Assembly: GCF_947258575.1 (NCBI RefSeq)
Contig: NZ_CAMYIV010000012.1
Location: forward strand, 124,001-188,000
DNA length: 64,000 nt
Reading direction: 5' to 3'
From: an uncultured Alcanivorax sp.
Lineage (GTDB): Bacteria; Pseudomonadota; Gammaproteobacteria; Pseudomonadales; Alcanivoracaceae
Positions 51,126-59,384 of the stretch are shown piece by piece. The position numbers and the translations under genes are program-made. The notes beneath the pieces were generated by a model. It did no database searches. It was given only the letters and a program-made list of their open reading frames with translations, and had not been told where the DNA came from. Position 1 is the stretch's first letter. Each line of letters opens with the position of its first letter.

Positions 51126-51201
51126 GAGGGGTCTCCGCAAAATCGATGTAAAAGTCGTTTGGCGCTCGCTCTGCAAGACCAGAGCGCCTGATGAAAACAC
51201 G

Positions 51202-53346
51202 CTATCGTCGCCAGTTATGAATACGCTCCACCCACCGCAGCACGCCTTCCGGCTTGCGGGCTTTTTTCCACTCGCCGGCGGCGAATTTGTTGGCTTCCGC
51301 CATGGTGGGGTAGATGTGGATGGTGCCAAGGATCTTGTTCAGACCCAGACCGTGTTTCATGGCCAGTACATACTCGGCGATCAGCTCGCCGGCATGCTGG
51401 CCGACAATGGTGACACCGAGAATCCGGTCGCTACCTTTGGCGGTGATCACTTTCACGTAGCCTTCGTCAGCACTGTCGGCAATGGCTCGGTCCAGATCGT
51501 CAATGCCATAACGGGTAACCTCGTAGTCGATACCCTGCTCATCCGCTTCCTGTTCGTTGACCCCCACCCGGGCCACCTCCGGGGAGGTAAAGGTGCACCA
51601 GGGGATGACCCGGTAGTCCACCTTGAAGGATTTCAGGAAGCCAAACAGGGCGTTCACCGCGGCGTACCAAGCCTGGTGGGCGGCGGTGTGGGTAAACTGA
51701 TAGGGGCCGGCCACATCGCCGCAGGCGTAGATATTCGGGTAGCGGCTTTGCAGCAGCTCATTGGTCTGGATGGTGCCGTCCGGGTCGGTGGGTAACGCAA
51801 GCGTCTCCAGCCCGAGATGGTCTGTATTGGCCTGCCGGCCCACGGCCACCAGCACGGCATCGAAGGGCAGCGCTTTTTCTTCACCTTCATGCTCCACATG
51901 CAGGTATTTCTCCCCGGCCTCGTTACTGAAACGAATGGCATTGTGCCCGGTGAGCACCTGTACGCCGCTGTCCTCCAGGGATTGCTTCACCAGCTGACAG
52001 GCCTCTGGATCTTCTCGCACCATCAGACGGGGCTGTCTTTGCACCTGGGTGACCTGGCTGCCCAGCCGGGCAAAGGTCTGCGCCAGCTCGCAGCCAATGG
52101 GGCCGCCCCCCAGTACCAGCAGCCGTTCGGGTTGTTCATCCAGCTCCCAGAGGTTGTCGGAGGTGAGAATGTCCATCTCCTCAATGCCGGGAATGGGCGG
52201 CACAAAGGGACGGGCGCCGGAGGCAATAATGATGCTGCGTGCGGTGAGAGTTTCCACCTGGTCACCGTTACGGATTTCCACTTCCCAGGGTGACAGGAAA
52301 CGGGCTTCTCCCTGGCGGCAGTCCACGCCCAGGTCGGTGTATCGTTCCACGGAGTCATGGGGTTCGATTTTTGCGATGGCCCTGTGCACCCGTGCCATCA
52401 GTTTGCTGAAACGGAACTGGCTGCTGATGGTATCGAAACCGTATTTTTCCGCCTGTTTGTCATGGAAGGCCACGCTGGCGCTCTTGATCAAGGCCTTGGA
52501 CGGTACGCAGCCGGTGTTGAGGCAATCACCGCCCATCTTGTGTTTTTCAATCAGGGTGACTTTGGCTTTCACCATGGCAGCAATATAAGCGCTCACCAGG
52601 CCGGCGGAACCGGCGCCGATAACGATCAGGTTGCGGTCAAAGTGTTTGGGTTTTTTCCAGCCCTGGTAGACCTTGCGGGCCTGCAGGCGGGCCATGATGC
52701 CTTTGGCAATCCACGGGAAGATGCCCAGCAATACAAAGGCGCCGATCAGTTCCGGTGACAGCAATCCGCTGGCGCTCTCTATCTGCCCCAGTTGAGTGCC
52801 AGCCAGCACATAGACGGCGGTGCCCGCCAGCATGCCGACCTGGCTGACCCAGTAAAAAGTGCGGACCTTGATGGGGGTCAGGCCCATGACCAGGTTAATG
52901 ACAAAAAACGGAAAAGCAGGAACCAGGCGCAGGGTGAAAAGATAGAAAGCGCCATCTTTCCTGACACCTTCGTTGAGCTTTTTCAGGCGATCGCCAAAGC
53001 GTTGCTGCACCGTGTCGTGGAACAGAAACCGGGAAGCGATAAAGGCCAGGGTGGCGCCCATGGATGAGGCAAAAGACACCAACAGCAAAGCGACCCAAAA
53101 CCCAAACAGGGCGCCGGCGGCCAGTGTCATGATGGCGGCACCGGGCAGGCTCAGGGCGGTAACCAGCACATACATGAGAAAGAAACCGCCAAGAATCAGT
53201 GCCGGGTTTTCCTGATACAGAGCATCAAAAGAGGCTTGTTGGTTCTTGATGTAGTCCAGGCTCAGGTACTGGCCAAGATCGAAGAAAAAGTAGCTGGCGA
53301 TCAGGATGGCAAAGACCGCCAGCAGGATGAGTTTGCGAACATTCAT
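51202..53346 (-). CDS. Fusion of a VTT (TVP38/DedA-like) membrane domain and a mercuric-reductase-like flavoprotein
   Basis: A 714-aa protein. Residues 1-220 are hydrophobic with the VTT/SNARE-associated fold (LSLPGAAIMTLAAGALFGFW, LVPAFPFFVINLVMGLTPI). The rest is a class-I pyridine-nucleotide disulphide oxidoreductase: FAD-binding GAGSAGLVSAYIAAMVKAK, redox pair in GGDCLNTGCVPSKALIKSA, NAD-binding LVLGGGPIGCELAQTF, FAD-binding IYACGDVAGPYQFTHTAAHQ and a dimerisation domain. There is no C-terminal vicinal Cys pair, which true MerA has, so mercury is not the likely substrate. Electron transfer at the inner membrane is inferred. Separated from the ArsM-type gene by 157 bases with two inverted repeats (53367-53387 and 53457-53487). 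Confidence 0.9.
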   Translation of the reverse strand: MNVRKLILLAVFAILIASYFFFDLGQYLSLDYIKNQQASFDALYQENPALILGGFFLMYVLVTALSLPGAAIMTLAAGALFGFWVALLLVSFASSMGATLAFIASRFLFHDTVQQRFGDRLKKLNEGVRKDGAFYLFTLRLVPAFPFFVINLVMGLTPIKVRTFYWVSQVGMLAGTAVYVLAGTQLGQIESASGLLSPELIGAFVLLGIFPWIAKGIMARLQARKVYQGWKKPKHFDRNLIVIGAGSAGLVSAYIAAMVKAKVTLIEKHKMGGDCLNTGCVPSKALIKSASVAFHDKQAEKYGFDTISSQFRFSKLMARVHRAIAKIEPHDSVERYTDLGVDCRQGEARFLSPWEVEIRNGDQVETLTARSIIIASGARPFVPPIPGIEEMDILTSDNLWELDEQPERLLVLGGGPIGCELAQTFARLGSQVTQVQRQPRLMVREDPEACQLVKQSLEDSGVQVLTGHNAIRFSNEAGEKYLHVEHEGEEKALPFDAVLVAVGRQANTDHLGLETLALPTDPDGTIQTNELLQSRYPNIYACGDVAGPYQFTHTAAHQAWYAAVNALFGFLKSFKVDYRVIPWCTFTSPEVARVGVNEQEADEQGIDYEVTRYGIDDLDRAIADSADEGYVKVITAKGSDRILGVTIVGQHAGELIAEYVLAMKHGLGLNKILGTIHIYPTMAEANKFAAGEWKKARKPEGVLRWVERIHNWRR

Positions 53347-53366
53347 GGGTATGTCCTTGCCGGATT

Positions 53367-53387
53367 AACCCTGGAAAATCCAGGGTT
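53367..53387. promoter_or_regulatory. Perfect inverted repeat upstream of the flavoprotein gene
   Basis: AACCCTGGA-AAA-TCCAGGGTT, a 9-bp dyad with a 3-base centre, lies 21 bases before the flavoprotein start on the minus strand. CAGGGTCCAGGG nearby repeats part of it. No T-run follows, so an operator is more likely than a terminator. The regulator is unknown. Confidence 0.4.
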
Positions 53388-53456
53388 GGTCGATCAGGGT
53401 CCAGGGCGAGGGCAACGCCTGCTCGCCGGGTGTAAAACTAGGATGCGTGGAGTGAA

Positions 53457-53487
53457 CCGCTGTTACACCGCACGGCGATAACAGCGG
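53457..53487 (-). terminator. Hairpin after the ArsM-type gene
   Basis: CCGCTGTTA (53457-53465) and TAACAGCGG (53479-53487) form a perfect 9-bp stem around 13 bases, 17 bases after the methyltransferase stop. No U-run is evident. Confidence 0.45.
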
Positions 53488-53503
53488 GCGTTACGTGGCC
53501 CTG

Positions 53504-54547
53504 TCAGCAGCAGGGAGCTCCACCGTTGCCGGCATCATTATCTTCAAAGGGTACGTTCAATCCGCACCCTTCAAAGATGCCGTAATGGGTATCGAAGTTC
53601 CCGATAAAAGTGAAATGCTCGGCGAAGCGGCTTTTCTCCAGCATCAGCCAGGTATTGCCGCACACCGGAAACACCTTGCCGGTTTCGATGACATGGTGAT
53701 CGTCCAGCATGAACGCATGGGGATGCTGTTCTACGGTGCCTTGATAGATCACCGCCTGACCGTAGTCTTCGCAGGCCGGTTCCAGCCCTTCGATATTGAA
53801 CAAACGGTAGGTGGCGGAATAAAAACGTTGTTGGCCGAGGCGCGCTTCGATGTCCGGGTTTTCGATGGTCAGCCGGCGGGATTCCACCAGGCGGGGGTCG
53901 GCAAAGCCGTTCTGTTTAGCCAGATTGATAAAATCATTCCAGTACAGGGCGCCGGCCAGGCATTCGCCGTACAGCACCGGGTCATTGAGCAGCGGTTGCG
54001 GCACGCGGCGGTCTGCATACACATCGGAGAAAAAGAACTCGCCACCGGGTTTGAGCAGCCGCTTCACGTCACGTATGACCTTGGGCTTGTCGGTGCTGAG
54101 ATTGATCACGCAGTTGGAAATAACAATGTCGAAGTAGCCCTCTTGCAGATCCAGCTGATCCAGCTCTTCGATATACCCTTTGAGAAAGCGCACATTGCTT
54201 TTCGCATAGCCGAAAACGTCCCGGTGGTAGTCCTGATGACGTCTGGCTACCTCCAGCTGCTCGTCGGTCATGTCCACGCCCACCACTTCACCGTGCTCGC
54301 CCACCAAGGCAGAAAGGAGATAGACGTCGCGCCCGGAGCCGGAGCCCAGGTCGAGAATACGCATACCCTTCAATTGCTGTGGAGCTACCAGGCCGCAGCC
54401 GTAGTAGCGCATGACCACTTCATCATGGAGCTGCGCAAGGAGGGGTTTCAGATAGGCCGGCGGCTCCTGATCACAGCAGGCATTGGTCTGCAGGTCGTCA
54501 CTGGAATGCAGCTGTTGGCCGTAGTAGTTCTGTACCTCTTCACGCAT
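53504..54547 (-). CDS. arsM: ArsM-type arsenite S-adenosylmethionine methyltransferase
   Basis: A 347-aa class-I SAM methyltransferase. VQNYYGQQLHSSDDLQTNAC-C at the start, RYYGCGLVAP, the SAM motif ILDLGSGSGRDVYLLSALVG and VISNCVINLS are typical of prokaryotic ArsM, including the cysteines that bind trivalent arsenic (CC near residue 25, Cys in NCVINL, Cys in CLAGALYW). The protein ends GAPCC, another metal-binding tail. The ATG at 54547 follows AGAGGATC; upstream in-frame starts reach past the promoter. It faces pstS divergently across 176 bases with a Pho box-like site and an 11-bp inverted repeat. In this setting arsenosugar or arsenolipid formation is plausible; simple detoxification is the alternative. 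Confidence 0.85.
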   Translation of the reverse strand: MREEVQNYYGQQLHSSDDLQTNACCDQEPPAYLKPLLAQLHDEVVMRYYGCGLVAPQQLKGMRILDLGSGSGRDVYLLSALVGEHGEVVGVDMTDEQLEVARRHQDYHRDVFGYAKSNVRFLKGYIEELDQLDLQEGYFDIVISNCVINLSTDKPKVIRDVKRLLKPGGEFFFSDVYADRRVPQPLLNDPVLYGECLAGALYWNDFINLAKQNGFADPRLVESRRLTIENPDIEARLGQQRFYSATYRLFNIEGLEPACEDYGQAVIYQGTVEQHPHAFMLDDHHVIETGKVFPVCGNTWLMLEKSRFAEHFTFIGNFDTHYGIFEGCGLNVPFEDNDAGNGGAPCC

Positions 54548-54617
54548 TGTTGATCCTCTGGTGGTGGCTTCGGTGTAACGTGGTTTCACTGCCTACGGTG
54601 TAGTGCAATGAAGTAAA

Positions 54618-54687
54618 GATGCCATCTTTGTGTTCAGGTTACACCGGCGAGAGACGATGACTGTAATTATTGCGTCAAGATGGCATC
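54618..54687. promoter_or_regulatory. Inverted repeat bracketing a Pho box-like site between arsM and pstS
   Basis: GATGCCATCTT (54618-54628) is perfectly inverted as AAGATGGCATC (54677-54687). Between them, at 54661-54678, CTGTAATTATTGCGTCAA matches about 13 of 18 positions of the PhoB consensus, 46 bases before the pstS start. The dyad could be the site of another regulator shared by both divergent genes. Confidence 0.5.
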
Positions 54688-54723
54688 CAAGACGACAGTA
54701 AAAAGTGAATACAAGGACAAGCG

Positions 54724-55527
54724 ATGCAGCAGAAAATGTGGGGCGCGCTGTTGTGCGTGTTGGCAATGATGGGCTGCCAGCCGGCAACGGACAAGTTGGT
54801 GATTACCGGTTCCAGCACCATCGCGCCGCTGATGGCGGAACTGGCTGAACGATTTGAGGCGCAGACCGGGGTGCAAGTGGATGTGCAGAGCGGTGGTTCC
54901 GGGCGCGGCATCAGCGATGTGCGCCAGGGGCTGGCGGATCTGGGCATGGTCAGCCGTGCGTTGAAACAGGACGAGCAGGACCTTGCCGGCCATGTTATCG
55001 CCCGCGATGGCATCGCGCTGATTGTGCACGCAGAGAATCCGGTGGCCCCGCTTACCCGGGATCAGATTATCGCTATTTATACCGGAAAGCTCGACAGCTG
55101 GTCGCTGCTGGGTGGCGCAGATCGGCCCATCACCGTAGTGCACAAGGCCGACGGGCGATCGACGCAGGAGCTTTTTCTTGAACATTTTGGCCTGGATAAC
55201 GACCAGGTCCGGGCGGACCTGGTGATTGGTGAAAACCAGCAGGGGATCAAGGCGGTGGCCGGCGACCCGTATGCCATTGGCTATGTCTCTATTGGCACGG
55301 CGGTTTATGAGGCAGACCATGACGTGCCGCTGCGCTTGTTGCCGCTGCAGGGCGTGCCGGCCAGCCTGGCGGCGCTGGAGCAGGGCGATTACCCGTTAAG
55401 CCGTGAATTGAACCTGGTCAGCCGGGGCGAGCTGAAGAGACAGGCAAAGGCGCTGCTGGATTTCCTTGCTGATCCGGCCCAGGCCGAGATATACCATGCT
55501 TACTACTTCCTCCCCGCCACGCGCTGA
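54724..55527 (+). CDS. pstS: Phosphate-binding lipoprotein PstS
   Basis: PstS delivers phosphate to the PstCAB importer. The signal ends with a lipobox MMGC (Cys at about residue 18), then KLVITGSSTIAPLMAELAERF, QSGGSGRGISDVRQGLADLGM and KADGRSTQELFLEHF, the phosphate-binding blocks of the family. At 267 aa it is shorter than E. coli PstS and lies in the lipoprotein class. It overlaps pstC by 32 bases, so the operon is coupled. Regulated, by inference, through the PhoB-like site upstream. Confidence 0.93.
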   Translation: MQQKMWGALLCVLAMMGCQPATDKLVITGSSTIAPLMAELAERFEAQTGVQVDVQSGGSGRGISDVRQGLADLGMVSRALKQDEQDLAGHVIARDGIALIVHAENPVAPLTRDQIIAIYTGKLDSWSLLGGADRPITVVHKADGRSTQELFLEHFGLDNDQVRADLVIGENQQGIKAVAGDPYAIGYVSIGTAVYEADHDVPLRLLPLQGVPASLAALEQGDYPLSRELNLVSRGELKRQAKALLDFLADPAQAEIYHAYYFLPATR

Positions 55528-56356
55528 CCGGCTGCTGAGCTGGGGGCTAAGGCTGGCCGGCGCTGCAGCCGTGCTGGTGCTGGGCGGTATCGTGCTGGTA
55601 CTGCTGATGCAGTCCGCGCCGTTTCTGTTGGATCATGGCAGTGACCTGTGGCGCAACGACTGGCAACCCGGCCAGGCCCGTTATGGCATGGCGGCCATGG
55701 TGGCCGGTTCTATTGTGGTGAGCGTGCTGGCGCTGCTGCTGGCCGGGCCGCTGGCGGTATTGCTGGCTGCCTGGTTGCGTTATTTCGCCCCTGCACTGCG
55801 CCGGCCTATGCTGGCGCTGGTGGAGTTGATGGCCGGCATCCCCTCAGTGGTGTATGGCCTGTGGGGGATGCTGGTACTGGTGCCCTGGATCAACCAGTGG
55901 GCACCGCCGGGGGCCTCGTGGCTGGCGGCATCGCTGGTATTGGCCCTGATGATTTTACCGCTGGCATTGCTGGTCACCGATACGGCCCTGGGCCAGTTGC
56001 CCGTTCGCTACCTGCAGGCCGGCCAGGCGTTATCCCTGTCCCGGGTGGGCATGCTCCGCCGGGTCCTGCTGCCCCAGGCGGGGGCCTCCATTGTCAGTGG
56101 GCTAGTGCTGCAATTCGGTCGTGCACTCGGGGAAACCATGGCGGTATTGATGGTGGCTGGCAATGTGGTGCAGTGGCCTGGCTCCCTGTTCGACCCGGTG
56201 CGGACGTTGACTGCCAATATCGCTCTGGAAATGGCCTATGCCACTGGCGATCACCGAGTGGCGTTGTTTGCCAGCGGACTATTGCTGTTGCTGGTGACCG
56301 CGCTGTTGTTGTTGCTCAGTTGGCGGTTGCGGGGAGAGAAGCATGCGCTGGCCTGA
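55496..56356 (+). CDS. pstC: Phosphate ABC transporter permease PstC
   Basis: PstC is one of the two integral subunits of the phosphate importer. Six transmembrane helices and the permease EAA-type loop are visible (YLQAGQALSLSRVGMLRRVLLPQ), with the family stretch ELMAGIPSVVYGLWGMLVLV and FGRALGETMAVLMVAGN. 286 aa. The ATG at 55496 is inside the pstS end; a start ten codons earlier lies deeper in pstS and is less likely. Ends overlapping pstA by 14 bases. Confidence 0.94.
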   Translation: MLTTSSPPRADRLLSWGLRLAGAAAVLVLGGIVLVLLMQSAPFLLDHGSDLWRNDWQPGQARYGMAAMVAGSIVVSVLALLLAGPLAVLLAAWLRYFAPALRRPMLALVELMAGIPSVVYGLWGMLVLVPWINQWAPPGASWLAASLVLALMILPLALLVTDTALGQLPVRYLQAGQALSLSRVGMLRRVLLPQAGASIVSGLVLQFGRALGETMAVLMVAGNVVQWPGSLFDPVRTLTANIALEMAYATGDHRVALFASGLLLLLVTALLLLLSWRLRGEKHALA

Positions 56357-57173
56357 TCGTCTTGCGGCAGTGAGCGGGGCATTGCTGCTGCTGGCGGTGC
56401 TGGTGCCCATGGGGTTGATGCTGTGGTCGCTGTTGGTACAAGGCAGCGGAGTGTTATCCGTGGACTTTCTTCTGGAGGATCCGAGCCAGGCTGGCCGTGC
56501 CGGTGGTATCGCGGCGTTGTTGATCAGCACCGGCTGGATTCTGGCGGTGTGTCTGCTGGTGGCCGTGCCGCTGGGGCTTGGCTGCGCGCTTTATCTGAGC
56601 GAACAGGTGCCGGCGGGCACCCGCCGTGCGCAATGGCTGGGTGGCGTGCTGGATATGCTGGCGGCGGTACCCTCCATCGTTTACGGCCTGTTCGGCTACC
56701 AGTTTTTTGCCATCAGCCTGGGGCTGGGATTTTCCATTCTCAGTGGTGGCCTGGCATTGGCGCTGATGGTGCTGCCGTTGATGATCCGCAGTGCCGAGCA
56801 GGCGCTGCGGGCGGTGCCGTTTTCCTATCGGCAGGCGGGTGAGGCGCTCTCGATCAGCCGCTGGGGCTGGGTAAAACGCATCCTGATACCGCAGGCCGCG
56901 CCGGGGATTGCGGTGGGGATTATTCTCAGCATCGGCCGGGCATTGGCGGAAACCGCCGTCTTGTTATTCACCGCCGGCTATGTGCTGCGACGACCGGATT
57001 CGGTGATGGATTCCGGTCGCGCTCTGAGCGTGCATATCTATGACCTGGCCATGAACGTGCCCGGTGGTATGGCCCGCGCAGCGGCCACCGGCCTGGTGCT
57101 GGTGGCCATTCTGGTGATACTGAATCTGCTGGTGCGGCGCTGGCTGCGCCCGGCTCAAGGAGTGCTGTATTGA
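56343..57173 (+). CDS. pstA: Phosphate ABC transporter permease PstA
   Basis: PstA pairs with PstC. DMLAAVPSIVYGLFGYQFFA, the EAA loop FSYRQAGEALSISRWGWVKRI and SIGRALAETAVLLFTAGYVL are family-specific. Six helices, 276 aa. Overlaps pstC upstream and touches pstB downstream (TGATG), so the four genes form one unit. Confidence 0.94.
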   Translation: MRWPDRLAAVSGALLLLAVLVPMGLMLWSLLVQGSGVLSVDFLLEDPSQAGRAGGIAALLISTGWILAVCLLVAVPLGLGCALYLSEQVPAGTRRAQWLGGVLDMLAAVPSIVYGLFGYQFFAISLGLGFSILSGGLALALMVLPLMIRSAEQALRAVPFSYRQAGEALSISRWGWVKRILIPQAAPGIAVGIILSIGRALAETAVLLFTAGYVLRRPDSVMDSGRALSVHIYDLAMNVPGGMARAAATGLVLVAILVILNLLVRRWLRPAQGVLY

Positions 57174-57937
57174 TGATGCCCCCTTCGTTGGAACTGCAAG
57201 GCGTGTGTGTGCACTACGGCAATCAGGCGGCCATTGAACAGGCCAGCCTGACCGTGGGCGGTGGTGAGCTGATGGCGCTGGTCGGGCCCAGTGGCTGTGG
57301 CAAAAGCAGCCTGCTGGGCAGCATCAACCGCATGACCGACAGCATTCCCGGGTGTCGGGTCAGTGGTCGCGTGTTACTGGGGGGTGAGGTCGTTTCTGCC
57401 CGCCACGATTCGGCAACGCTGCGCCGTCAGATCGGTATGGTGTTTCAGCAGCCCAATCCCTTCCCGTTGTCGATTATCGATAATCTGCGCTTTCCCCTCT
57501 CTGAACACGGTGTGCCTCGCCGCGAGCGCGATGGCCGTGCTGAGCAGGCCCTGCGCGCAGTGGGGCTGTGGGAGGAAGTGAAGGGGCGATTGCATCAGTC
57601 GGCCCTGGGGCTGTCCGGTGGTCAGCAGCAGCGCCTGTGTATTGCCCGGGCGTTGGTGCTGCAGCCCCGGGTGCTGTTATTGGACGAGCCCTGCTCGGCG
57701 CTGGATCCGGTGTCCTCGAAAGTGGTGGAGGAGTTGATCGTCTCCTTGAAGGGCCGCTATACCCTGCTGATGGTGACCCATAATCTGGCGCAAGCCAGGC
57801 GTATCGCTGACAGCGTGACGGTCTGTTGGGTGGAAGCAGGGTGCGGTTGCGTGGTGGAATCCAATGGTTGCCGCCAGGTGTTCGAACACCCCAGTCACCC
57901 TATTACCGCCGCCTATTGTGCGGGAGAAGCGGGCTAG
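57173..57937 (+). CDS. pstB: Phosphate ABC transporter ATP-binding protein PstB
   Basis: PstB energises phosphate import. Walker A GPSGCGKSSLLGSINR, Q-loop VFQQPNPFPLSI, signature LSGGQQQRLCIARAL, Walker B LLLDEPCSALDPVS and the H-loop MVTHNLAQARRIAD are all intact. About 254 aa. ATGs at 57173 and 57176 are equivalent. No phoU or phoBR follows, unlike the E. coli operon; a 4-TM gene comes next. Confidence 0.96.
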   Translation: MMPPSLELQGVCVHYGNQAAIEQASLTVGGGELMALVGPSGCGKSSLLGSINRMTDSIPGCRVSGRVLLGGEVVSARHDSATLRRQIGMVFQQPNPFPLSIIDNLRFPLSEHGVPRRERDGRAEQALRAVGLWEEVKGRLHQSALGLSGGQQQRLCIARALVLQPRVLLLDEPCSALDPVSSKVVEELIVSLKGRYTLLMVTHNLAQARRIADSVTVCWVEAGCGCVVESNGCRQVFEHPSHPITAAYCAGEAG

Positions 57938-58060
57938 CACCATGGCTGCCAGAGGGCGGTCGGGTTAACCGCTAGTGCCAGGGCTCCAGGCATTGCCGTT
58001 GTAAAAAACCTGGATTCAGGAAGTCACTCGTGGAAACCAGAAACCTCACTGGAAAATAGT

Positions 58061-58486
58061 ATGGATCGAATGAATGATATCTGGCGTTCGTTGCGTAGCT
58101 TGCCGCTGTGGGTGCAAATCTGGGTGGTCGCTATTCTTGTGCCGGTGAATGTGTTGCCATTTTTTGTGCTGGATACCCCAGTAGGGCAGGCTGGGGCGGT
58201 GGCAGCGTTAGTGGTGCTGGTGACTAACGGCCCCTTGCTGTGGATGTATCGGGGCATGAACAAGATATTGTCGATCCCGCATCTGATTGCCTGGGCACCA
58301 TTGGAGATCTATCTGTTGATGCTACTGACCGATAGCGGGTTCCGAGCCGAAGCAGGCGATGTGGAGCTGGGCTTGGCCGTGCTGCTGTTGATCATCAATG
58401 GCATCAGTCTGGTGTTCGACGTGATAGACAGTGCCAAATGGATGGCCGGGGACCGGGCCACACCCGGCATCGCAGGCGGCAGTTAA
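58061..58486 (+). CDS. Four-helix membrane protein of unknown function (paralogue of 49887-50327)
   Basis: A 141-aa protein with four predicted helices (LWVQIWVVAILVPVNVLPFF, AALVVLVTNGPLLWM, LIAWAPLEIYLLMLLTD, LAVLLLIINGISLVFDVID). It shares LPLW-Q-W, RGMNK, HLIAWAPLE and FDVID...W-AGDR with the protein at 49887. The two paralogues thus bracket the DUF547/flavoprotein/arsM/pst block from both sides. Start 58061; a second in-frame ATG nine bases later is possible. 123 bases separate it from pstB. Function unknown. Confidence 0.7.
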   Translation: MDRMNDIWRSLRSLPLWVQIWVVAILVPVNVLPFFVLDTPVGQAGAVAALVVLVTNGPLLWMYRGMNKILSIPHLIAWAPLEIYLLMLLTDSGFRAEAGDVELGLAVLLLIINGISLVFDVIDSAKWMAGDRATPGIAGGS

Positions 58487-58520
58487 CGGCTCTTGCTCAG
58501 ATATTCCCGGGAAGGGGCGG

Positions 58521-58763
58521 TTACCCGGACGGGTGGTCTCTTGATGCGTCCAGCTTTTTCAGAATGGCCTCTGTGCGGGCATCGTCCAGCGGTTTCTCCT
58601 CGCGGGGCAGAAAACCCAGCAGAGCACGCAGCTGCCTGACATAACGCCGGCAATGCTGGCACATCAGCAGATGCAGGCGCAGCGCAAAACGCTCGCGACG
58701 GCTGATCGGGGAGCCATCAACCAGGGCGTCCGCCTTTTCAACGAGGTGTTGGCATTTCAGCAT
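58521..58763 (-). CDS. Zinc-finger anti-sigma factor
   Basis: An 80-aa protein with the ZAS-type motif: His in ALRLHLLMCQHC gives H-x3-C-x2-C, and an upstream Cys-x2-His (CQHL) completes a possible zinc site. No transmembrane helix, so it is cytoplasmic. The start overlaps the end of the ECF sigma gene by seven bases, so it is the coupled partner that restrains that sigma factor. Its release signal is unknown; redox is common in ZAS proteins. Confidence 0.85.
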   Translation of the reverse strand: MLKCQHLVEKADALVDGSPISRRERFALRLHLLMCQHCRRYVRQLRALLGFLPREEKPLDDARTEAILKKLDASRDHPSG

Positions 58764-59368
58764 TCGCCGGTCTCCTGGAAGTGATCCACCATTTCGAATA
58801 AACGGGCCCTTGCTCGGTGAAGCAATACCCGAACATTCGATGCACTGATTTCCAGCATGTTACAGACATCGTCTGCAGGCAGGCCTTGCAGATCTCGTAG
58901 CTCCAGCACCAGGCGCTGGCTGTCAGGCATGAAATGCAGGTGTTTTTCCATACAGCGGCGCAGTTCTTCGCGGGTCAGCAGGTTTTCAGGGCTGGATAGC
59001 TCCCAGTGCTGTGGAGGATGCTGCCAGTGGCCATCACCGTGAAAGCGATGCGCCAGAGCGTCAGGATCGTTAGTGGGATCAAACTGAATTTCCCGACCCC
59101 GCTTCCTTAGCATCATTTTCGCCTGGTTGATCACGATGCGCGTCAGCCAGGTGCGCAACAGGCTGCGCCCCTCGAATTTAGCGATCGCTCTATGTGCGGC
59201 AATCCAGGCATCCTGCACGGCCTCTTCGGCATCTGCCGGGCTGAGCATGGTGCGTGCAGTGGCCAGCAACATGTTGTGATGGCCTTTGACCAGTTGGCCA
59301 AAGGCTGCCGGGTCTCCCTGGCGAAGCTTTGCAATAAAGTGGGGATCTTCCAGCTGGATATCGGCCAT
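58757..59368 (-). CDS. ECF-family RNA polymerase sigma factor
   Basis: A 203-aa sigma-70 family ECF factor. Region 2: LVKGHHNMLLATARTMLSPADAEEAVQDAWIAAHRAI, with region 2.4 near RSLLRTWLTRIVINQAK. Region 4: LRDLQGLPADDVCNMLEISASNVRVLLHRARARL. The ATG at 59368 (MADIQLEDPHF) is preferred over one 18 residues upstream that runs into the PilZ gene. Overlaps its anti-sigma gene. The targets are not visible from the window. Confidence 0.92.
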   Translation of the reverse strand: MADIQLEDPHFIAKLRQGDPAAFGQLVKGHHNMLLATARTMLSPADAEEAVQDAWIAAHRAIAKFEGRSLLRTWLTRIVINQAKMMLRKRGREIQFDPTNDPDALAHRFHGDGHWQHPPQHWELSSPENLLTREELRRCMEKHLHFMPDSQRLVLELRDLQGLPADDVCNMLEISASNVRVLLHRARARLFEMVDHFQETGEC

Positions 59369-59384
59369 AGGCGGTTCCGGTTGG

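Noticed and set aside
51202-53346. Mercuric reductase (merA)
   Set aside because: No N-terminal heavy-metal-associated domain, no C-terminal vicinal cysteines and no mer operon.
55466-55527. Frameshift or fusion between pstS and pstC
   Set aside because: The 32-base overlap is an ordinary coupling; both proteins are complete with normal ends.
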